DNA from: Apostichopus parvimensis
Lineage: Eukaryota > Echinodermata > Holothuroidea > Aspidochirotida > Stichopodidae
DNA: 41,534 nucleotides
Direction: 5' to 3'
NCBI GenBank assembly: GCA_000934455.1
Contig: KN883286.1
Span: 11,025-52,558, forward strand
Shown: in pieces, positions 35,216 to 41,534 of the stretch
How the letters are laid out: every line of letters begins with the position of its first letter
Position numbering within the stretch: position 1 is the stretch's first letter
The notes under the pieces: model-generated
What the model was told of the DNA's origin: nothing
Database searches by the model: none
What the model saw: the letters and a program-made list of their open reading frames with translations, nothing else
Translations under genes and position numbers: made by a program

Positions 35216-36770
35216 CTTGTGTACTACAACTTACCTTTTACATTTTCTCTTACTTTATTAACTTTTTCAACGAAGGTTCCTCAAATTGAAAAGGCAACTA
35301 AAAAGCATTTGTAGTAAGAAAGAAATGTGTATTGAACTTTATTTCGCACTGAAATTCTTACAGTATGTACTATGCATCAAATCCTAAAAAAGACAAAACT
35401 TGTGTCAGAAAGGCATTCGACATGAATAAACAACGAATGCAGCTGAATGCTTCCTTCAGCTCTTACAACTAGAAAGCAAACTGCATTACACTTCTAGTAA
35501 GAAATTAATGTATATTGACCGATATTTCTTACTGAGGTTCTTCCAATTTATTGTTATTATGTGTTGTTATTATCAAAGTTCTTATTTCATTTCAGTAACA
35601 TTGCTCTCGTTTATTTAATGCTCTGTGAATTTTCGCATCACCAATATCAATGAATGAACTTTGCTAACCACAATCCACCAACAGAATAAGTTATCGAACG
35701 TATTTAAAAACATTTGTTAATGTTTCTCTGTGAGAGGGGAGGGGTGGGAGGGGTACTGGAACACGTCCTGAGACTTTTGTACTACAACTTGCCTTTTACA
35801 TTTTCTCTTACTTTAAATTTTTCAACTAGAAAGCAAAAACATACAACTTGCCTTTTACATTTTCTCTTACTTTAAATTTTTCAACTAGAAAGCAAAAACA
35901 TACATTTGTAGCAAGAAAGCAATGTATATTGAACTTTATTTCTTACTAAAAATCTTACAATGGGTAAAACAGTGATGGAATAATGTATATTTTAGTTACT
36001 CTATCACAGGTCTTATTTCATTTCAGCCTTTTATTTTCCTTCTTTTTTTTAAATGAAATTCAACTTGGCAGTGCATGACGATTGAATATTGTGTCAAATA
36101 TTTGTACTCTTTTTGAGGTATGTTTAAAATATTTTCTCGGGTTTGCTTTTTATTGATGCAAAAAGTATAGAATGTCCTTTGTTTGATGACTCATTAATGT
36201 ACTGTGTATCAAATCCTAAATTTTTGTTTTTAAAAAACTCGTGCCATAAAGGCATTTAGAGATGGAAAAACAACGAATGTATTTGAATGCTTCCTAGAGT
36301 TCTTACAACTAGAGAACAAACTGCTTTACATCTGTAGTAAGATATTAATGTATATTGACCGTTATTTCTTACTGGCGTTTTTTCAGTTTGTTGGTATTAT
36401 GTGTTCTAGTGTTGCCTTTTTCCGTACAGCCTGCTGCTTTTTTGAGTTTTCTATCGTGTTAGTTGTACTTCTTACTCTTATATGTTTTATTGCCTTGCAG
36501 CTAGTTTCCTTAAGAATCAAGACAGTTTATCTTACTCTAACTCTTCTTACTCTTAATCTATCAAGGTTTTTGTTTCATATCCTTAATATTGCTCTTTTCT
36601 TAATTGCTCTTTTTTGATTTTTTGCATTACATATATTAATTAATGAACTATGCTACCCACAATGCACCAACAGAATAAGTTATCGAACATATCTACAATA
36701 TATGTTTATGTTGATTATACTTTTTCTGTGCGGGGAGTGGCAGGGGGTGGGGGGCACTGGAACACCGGCG
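35216..36770. repeat. Imperfect tandem duplication with four copies of a 38-bp hairpin
   Basis: Modules A (about 35216-35490), B (about 35490-35772), A' (about 35773-36190) and B' (about 36190-36770) alternate. A and A' share 'acttaccttttacattttct'; B and B' share 'accaacagaataagttatcg' and a G-rich stretch before 'actggaacac'. A' begins with an additional tandem copy of about 65 bases (35778-35905). A 38-bp hairpin of the form AGTAAGAAA...TTTCTTACT occurs at 35313-35350, 35496-35533, 35910-35947 and 36336-36373, always 38 bp long. No coding frame is credible. Confidence 0.8.
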
Positions 36771-37079
36771 AACTGATATCCAAATATCATATCAAATAAC
36801 ACAGAATATCAGCTACATCTGCGGTCCTTTATGGGTTATCTTGATATTAAATTTGCGTTTAATGTACAAAGGCAAAGGATTAAGGTAACAAAACATTGAA
36901 AAATGTCTGCGTATTGGTTATTAACAGGCTTATGACAAGCCTTCAATTACGACAATTGTTAAGGATATAACGAATCATGTGTGTTTGTTCTGCACAGTGT
37001 CTACTTAGACATGTTACATTCGCAATAGAGGGTGACGAACATGAACCGACAACATCTCCCAACGATCTCAAAACTATCG
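36771..37079. other. No feature seen
   Basis: Non-coding sequence between the tandem duplication and the hAT-type element. Nothing recognised. Confidence 0.5.
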
Positions 37080-37087
37080 CTAATAAA

Positions 37088-37608
37088 CAGTGGCGTAGCT
37101 AGGGGATCAAGGGAGGGCACGTGCCCCGGGCGCCGGGTTTAGGGGGCGCTGAAATGGGAGAATGAGAGTAAAAAAAAAAGCACTTTTTAGAAAAACATGA
37201 CGAAGTTGATGTATGTCGTCAGGCATGAATATTTTCCAGTTACTAATAAGAATCTGAACTGAATGTAGTTGTTTTTGTAAGCAAATTTATAGATTGTGAT
37301 TTCTTTTCAGTCCATTTCGACCGTTTTTCTCTTTTCTTTTTTATTCTGTTCTGTATTCCGTAATGACTATATGTCACGGAAATTTCGGGTATTTCAGTAT
37401 ACAGTTCCAAGGCAGTAGATTTCGATGGTGGAAATATCATAGGCGTATGAGTACAATTTGATTTAGGGGGAGGGGGGCTGTAACGACTTGCCCGAAAAAT
37501 ATAACCAAAAATATTCGCGCGCAATTTATTTTTCTTTCAGTAGTGGGGGGGGGAGGCGCAATTTTCTACTCATGCACCCGGGCGCCAAAACCTCTAGCTA
37601 CGTCACTG
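37088..37608. mobile_element. Non-autonomous hAT-type element with perfect 8-bp target duplication
   Basis: The 521-bp element starts CAGTGGCGTAGCTAGGGG and ends with the complement of CAGTGACGTAGCTAGAGG. Further inward both ends carry a GGGCGCC block. It is flanked by CTAATAAA at 37080-37087 and 37609-37616, an exact 8-bp duplication. The 8-bp duplication and CAGTGGCGTAG-type ends are hallmarks of the hAT superfamily. No transposase is present; a 93-codon minus-strand frame inside (37243-37524) looks like chance. Intact flanks suggest a fairly recent insertion. Confidence 0.93.
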
Positions 37609-37616
37609 CTAATAAA

Positions 37617-39660
37617 TAACTAATGGTCGAGTGATTCTGTCTCCTGACGCATCTCAGTATTGGTTTTTTTTAATTCATATATAACCGTTGGACCCATTCA
37701 TAACTGATGTTTCTTTTTTACCAAATGATATCAAGTTTACCTCCACTCCCGTAAGGGTCTCAGAAACCATGTCCTGTTTACATTTCAAACGATGAATAAT
37801 CAAAGAACGAATGATATGTGGAATGTACAAGAACTGATGTAATTGAATCATTCAAGGCAGCGGACATTTGAATAATGAAACCAGCATTTGTTATGTAGGA
37901 AATCGTTGCATGTACTGACGGCCATTAAAATGTAATCAATCGCAGGTTTCGTTTCATGTATTACTTCCTTGTATTGTACGTGTTACTTCTTCAAAACAGC
38001 TCTTAACTTTACTATTTAAAGGTATTCTCTCAGCTAATCTTGTCTCCAGTATTGCCGATTTAAAAATAAAAGCAATGCCGCCCTCTATTCTAGCGACAAC
38101 AGATTCATTCCTTTATTGTGGCATTCTCATCCTTAGCTATAAACAGGATATGGATCTGGGCACTGTTAACGCAAAGTTCTCAGGTGTCCGAAATTCCAAT
38201 CCGTATCTCAGTTCTGCGTACCCTATAGGCCTACTGTGTAATCGTAGTCTGCGTTATGTGCGACCAACTAGTTCACGACGGTGCTATACATGATAGTTGT
38301 ACACAATTTTTCTATGGGCTATGAAACAATGCATTTGTCAGGGTAAAACAAATCCTCCGAGCTTCGATTCCCTTTTCCGTGTGAATACAGTGCCCTAGTT
38401 TCACTTGTAGAGTCTTTATTTTCACATTATATATTATGTGAACTATATTGATTATTTCGCTACTGGAAGCTAATGGGCAGAGTTGGTTAGGTCAAGTCTT
38501 ATTGTCTTAATTTGACTAACATTTCATAGATTTGGTAAAGAATAAGATTCAAAAAAAAATTTAGACATCTGTTTTAAGTTTCAATCAAAGCAAGAGAGAA
38601 ACTGTTCATGAAAGTAGAACTGCAAGAACACCTGTAATAAAAAAAATGGATACCAAAAAATTTTGATTCTGGTAGAAGCCTTCCTCAGTGGCACTATGCT
38701 TAAAGCAGCCATATAATGAACGTTCTCTTCATGTTACCAAGATTCCCTGAAGAATGCTCAATTTATGACACCACGTAAAGTTATAAAGATTACGACAGGC
38801 GCAAAATTGTAACAAATATGTGCAGCAAAATGTTTGAAAACGTTTAAAAGAAATGCATTACTGTGTGTTTTAATTGTTTTGAAACTCTTGTGACCCTTTT
38901 TAGAATATCTAGGACATGTTTGTGTCACTTTAAGACAAACATCCTGCAAGCATCGATAAGTGCGTCCCTTATTTATTATTATGACACTGATGATATAGAG
39001 CTAAGGTCTGAGACTATCCAATCAAGGCATACCGTAACAACTCTAACAAATATAAAACATTGAACCTCAAACAATATGATTCCATATTATTTCGGGAATT
39101 TGTTTTATCCAAATTATCGTAACAAAAGTAGTAGTAAGAAACCATGAATGAAACATACTTACAATATATGATCAAATATACATTTAATACAAGTTAGAAA
39201 ATCTTAGTGAAACCAATTTCCTTTACAAAGCTCCTAGTCTTTATCATTTGTTTTGAGTTAACCATTTTCTTCCATTAAGGTGTGGAAACAATAAGTTCCT
39301 ATCCCGTGTGGCCGAAAAATGTTCTTTCATCCAATGAACACAATTTCTTCTTCCCATAATTGTTTAGTGGAGAAATGTTGCCCCTTTGCACCAACTAACA
39401 CAACAAATATCACAGCGAGTCTGCTATCTTTTGCACAGAATGCGACTTACAACTGTGTTGCGCAACAACTTTATGTTTAATCTTTGTATAACCATGCAAA
39501 TTTAGACATGTCATAACATCACATCTTGCTTACTGTGATATGATCAAGAAACTATATATCTGAACTGGTGATCAAAATATGATACAGGAAATATTAAAAA
39601 AGTATCAAAAATATGAGTCCTAACTGCATCAGAAAACACAAAGACAAAACAATAGCTACT
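37617..39660. other. No gene seen
   Basis: About 2 kb of AT-rich sequence with only short frames. The minus-strand gene at 40114-40234 would end its transcript somewhere in its right part or just beyond. Confidence 0.45.
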
Positions 39661-39670
39661 TGGTGTACTG

Positions 39671-39769
39671 TCATTACATGACACATACATGTCCTGTGTG
39701 ACATTACATAACATATACATGAAATGACATTACATGACATATACATGACATGATGTCATTACATGACAG
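39671..39769. repeat. ACATTACATGACATATACATG tandem repeat
   Basis: Three to four imperfect units of about 22-30 bases built on TGACATTACATGACATATAC. They are internally near-palindromic because ACATGT and TCATGA words recur. Confidence 0.8.
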
Positions 39770-39835
39770 CACCTGACAAGCCACACTTTGTTTGGTTATC
39801 CTCATCTGTGATATTTCTAACACACTGCCATCATG

Positions 39836-39876
39836 TTTAATCAGATGCCATCAGATGCCATCAGCATCTGATTAAA
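39836..39876. repeat. 13-bp perfect inverted repeat around a doubled 10-mer
   Basis: TTTAATCAGATGC (39836-39848) and its exact complement (39864-39876) enclose 15 bases that continue a tandem TCAGATGCCA. On the minus strand it lies about 240-280 bases past the stop of the NSMCE2-like gene and supplies an ATTAAA, a common variant poly(A) signal, so it may lie at the end of that transcript. Confidence 0.85.
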
Positions 39877-40113
39877 TGTCTCTGATCCCATGTCGGACAC
39901 TTCCCCTTGATGAATATCGCTCTCATAAATGTTCCTTCGCGAAGCAGGAAGCCAACCGACAGAAAGAAAGAACATTACTCAAACTTGAAAGGATCTGTGC
40001 GAAATACCGTCAGTGTCGAGAGGTTTGTTTCATTGCTTCCAATCCAAGAAATGTGGCAGTTGAGAGAATCTGGTGAGAAGTGGAATATGTGCTCCTGAAA
40101 GGCATCGACACAT

Positions 40114-40234
40114 TCAGTTTCCCCTCTTGCCAGTTTGCCTGTTTCTCCTCTCGATGAACATCTTCAGTTCTTTGTTATCGACCAGATCTCTCTGCAGGAG
40201 TGGGTTTTTATTGTGGCATCCAGTGACTGGACAT
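40114..40234 (-). CDS. NSMCE2: Last coding exon of an NSMCE2/MMS21-like SUMO E3 ligase
   Basis: Read on the minus strand, an acceptor (tttgttttttgtacag, ending at 40235) leads into one base and then 39 codons to a TGA at 40116-40114. The peptide begins CPVTGCHNKNPLL and continues with DLVDNKELK and IERRNRQ. It matches the end of the SP-RING domain of NSMCE2 as I remember it: CPxxGC, then DL, then L-K/R-x-x-I-E-x-x-N-K/R and a short basic tail. The two cysteines would be the last zinc ligands of the SP-RING. NSMCE2 is the SUMO ligase subunit of the nuclear SMC5/6 DNA-repair complex. Earlier exons, including the CGH part of the SP-RING, were not found between 40240 and the window end, so the intron is at least 1.3 kb and holds two SINEs. 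Confidence 0.72.
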
Positions 40235-40599
40235 CTGTACAAAAAACAAATACACGTTAAAATTGAACAAGTAACACATCAAGCAGGCAATATAGATAAG
40301 TAATCAATCGGCACAAACCTAGGATGATAATCAATATCTGTAGGCATCGGAATTCAGACTTATTTACTGGCTAGATGCTGTGTGAATTTTGCCATATGCC
40401 ATGGCCCATGGCCCATGGGGGAAAAAAGCAGTTTACGTTTTTTCTGCGAGAAGACATACTGTATGTTGATTTTGTATTACTTCAAGTAAAATACCAGTTA
40501 AAGTTAAAGATTCAAACTTTTTACAGTCTTGCAACAGACAAAGCCGGCTCACAAGGATGTTTAAGTCTGGTCATCCGTAACTTGTCAGACCCACACACC

Positions 40600-40985
40600 C
40601 AAAGTGTGCACAGTTCAAATAATCTCTCCTGGGGTACTACAGTTCAACACATCAACATGTCCCCTGGGGGGGGGGACTACCCATAGGGTGCAGTCACAAA
40701 CCAGGGCACACAAGAATATTTACAAGTAACCTCACAGATCCCCATTTATACACCTGGGTGAGAGAGTAAAGGAGATAACGTGCCCTGCCCAAGGACACAA
40801 CGTAATGATCTGGCCAGGACTCAAATCTGCAATCCATAGATCACAAGTCCATTGGACACAAATGTAATGACCTGTGCCCAAGGACACAAATGTATCGACC
40901 TGGCAAGGACTCGAATCTCCAATCCAGAGATGGCAAGTCCATTGCCTTTGCCATTTGACCTCCAACCAATCATCTGGATGAAAAG
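40600..40985 (-). mobile_element. tRNA-derived SINE, minus strand, with internal duplication
   Basis: On the minus strand the segment from about 40985 contains a B-box-like AGATTCGAGTCC, then TTGTGTCCTTGGGCA and CACCCAGGTGTATAAATGGG, words found in a common SINE type of marine animals (recalled, not searched). The part with B box and 'aatccagagatggcaagtcc' occurs twice (about 40783-40858 and 40871-40943), an approximately 90-bp tandem duplication. Ends are approximate and no target duplication was found. Confidence 0.5.
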
Positions 40986-40999
40986 TATATAAACACATG

Positions 41000-41384
41000 T
41001 GTTGGAGAAAAATGTCACAAACAACTATCAAGTTCATAAACCCAAACATTTTTTCAGCATTCAACAAGATATTTAGATACATAATACTTAACCAGATTCA
41101 ATGTAGGGGAAGAATCTATTTCATTGGAGCATGACTTCAGTCAGAAATCTGAAACATGTTACATTCAAGCAGTGTGGGAAGGTTCAACACCAAAATCATA
41201 TATCAATGCGGGGCAATCGATGACATATATGTTAAAAGCTGACTGTACGCAGCCCAGGCTGACCGACACCTGACTCAACCCAGCCGTCATGACCCACTTA
41301 AAGATAGTTTGTGCAGAATAGCCACTCTTTATAGACAAGCCAAGCCGTAATTATACGTAATTTATACGCATTCACACCAGTAGA
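41000..41384. other. No feature seen between the two SINEs
   Basis: Probably intron of the minus-strand NSMCE2-like gene. Nothing recognised. Confidence 0.4.
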
Positions 41385-41391
41385 ATCACTG

Positions 41392-41445
41392 TGGTCCAGA
41401 GGTACAGACTTCGATTCGTGACACAAAGATCCGGGGTTCGATTCC
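41392..41445 (+). promoter_or_regulatory. Internal Pol III promoter (A and B boxes)
   Basis: A box TGGTCCAGAGG at 41392-41402 fits TRGYNNARNGG. B box GGTTCGATTCC at 41435-41445 is a perfect fit to GGTTCGANTCC. Their starts are 43 bases apart, as in tRNA genes. The anticodon arm in between is not clean, so this is a derived promoter and not a working tRNA. Confidence 0.8.
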
Positions 41446-41498
41446 TACCTTCGCCTGATGAGTCCCAAAAAAGGACGAAATCGGTCGTGAAGTGGAAT
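41441..41498 (+). ncRNA. Type-I hammerhead self-cleaving ribozyme
   Basis: The conserved core is complete: CTGATGA (41455-41461), stem II GTCC/GGAC (41462-41465 and 41473-41476) with loop CAAAAAA, GAAA (41477-41480), and the cleavage triplet GTC (41484-41486). Stem I pairs 41441-41454 with 41487-41498: six pairs next to the core (one G-U), then six more around two single-base bulges (41446 and 41448). Stem III is minimal, A41480-U41485 closing UCGG, as in hammerheads of Penelope-like elements and related retroelements. Predicted cleavage is between 41486 and 41487. The core and stem II closely match the well-known Schistosoma hammerhead. Confidence 0.85.
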
Positions 41499-41534
41499 TT
41501 TTATGGTGTGTTATTCTTTATTTATTTACTATAT

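Larger units (their letters stand above)
41385..41530 (+). mobile_element. Short tRNA-derived SINE carrying a hammerhead ribozyme
   Basis: A tRNA-like head (about 41385-41450) with A and B boxes at normal tRNA spacing is followed directly by a hammerhead ribozyme (41441-41498) and a short T/A tail (TTATTCTTTATTTATTTA, about 41510-41527). Total length is about 145 bases. The left end is inferred from the A-box position. The right end is close to the window edge, so target duplications cannot be judged. The layout recalls the Schistosoma Sm-alpha SINE-like family, which also combines Pol III boxes with a hammerhead. Confidence 0.7.

Noticed and set aside
37243-37524. 93-codon minus-strand frame within the hAT-type element
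   Set aside because: Low complexity (proline and lysine/arginine runs) and inside a non-autonomous element.
38985-38998. Second hammerhead candidate at 'actgatgatatag'
   Set aside because: Has CTGATGA but no stem II or GAAA at the right distance.
39876-40303. Plus-strand frames over the NSMCE2-like exon
   Set aside because: Overlapping frames in several phases with no recognisable domain; shadows of the minus-strand exon and its 3' UTR.

Overview
This is a stretch of animal nuclear DNA. It is AT-rich and repeat-dense, with introns (GT-AG junctions), poly(A) signals, several classes of transposon and two large innate-immunity-type genes. The gene content points to a marine invertebrate deuterostome, most plausibly an echinoderm. 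It comprises a single-coding-exon TRIM protein, an interferon-induced very large GTPase (GVIN/URGCP family), an NSMCE2-like SUMO ligase, and CR1/Jockey-superfamily LINEs with tRNA-derived SINEs. The species call is inference; nothing in the window fixes it.

Layout. 1-455 is one copy of a duplicated segment. 2048-5086 is a probable three-exon gene of unknown function ending in a domain that resembles a widespread SAMD3-like family. 5699-6810 and 13671-14920 are direct repeats, and between them lie a complete TRIM coding exon (8265-10538) and a broken LINE (about 12195-13657). 14921-18941 is gene-poor and contains a 666-base assembly gap (16910-17575) next to a strong palindrome. 18942-21650 is the second copy of the 1-455 segment, split by a 5'-truncated CR1-like LINE whose reverse-transcriptase frame carries four in-frame stops. 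22021-27260 is a repeat field: a 31-bp minisatellite, AACGTT-rich modules ending in inverted AGCAAACACA termini, a near-perfect 42-bp foldback and a 150-173-bp tandem array. 28216-34259 is the very large GTPase, intact except for one frameshift near 32511-32547. 35216-36770 is an imperfect tandem duplication with a 38-bp hairpin repeated four times. 37088-37608 is a non-autonomous hAT element with a perfect 8-bp target duplication. 40114-40234 (minus strand) is the last coding exon of an NSMCE2-like gene. Beyond it are a minus-strand SINE and, at the right edge, a short plus-strand SINE that carries both a tRNA-type Pol III promoter and a complete type-I hammerhead ribozyme core.

How the parts relate. 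The TRIM protein and the very large GTPase belong to families tied to cell-autonomous immunity in animals and lie about 18 kb apart on the same strand, but the sequence shows no direct link between them. The most striking signal is the hammerhead-bearing SINE at 41385-41530. The 5' strand of ribozyme stem I reuses bases of the tRNA-like T-arm/B box, so the tRNA fold and the ribozyme fold should compete.
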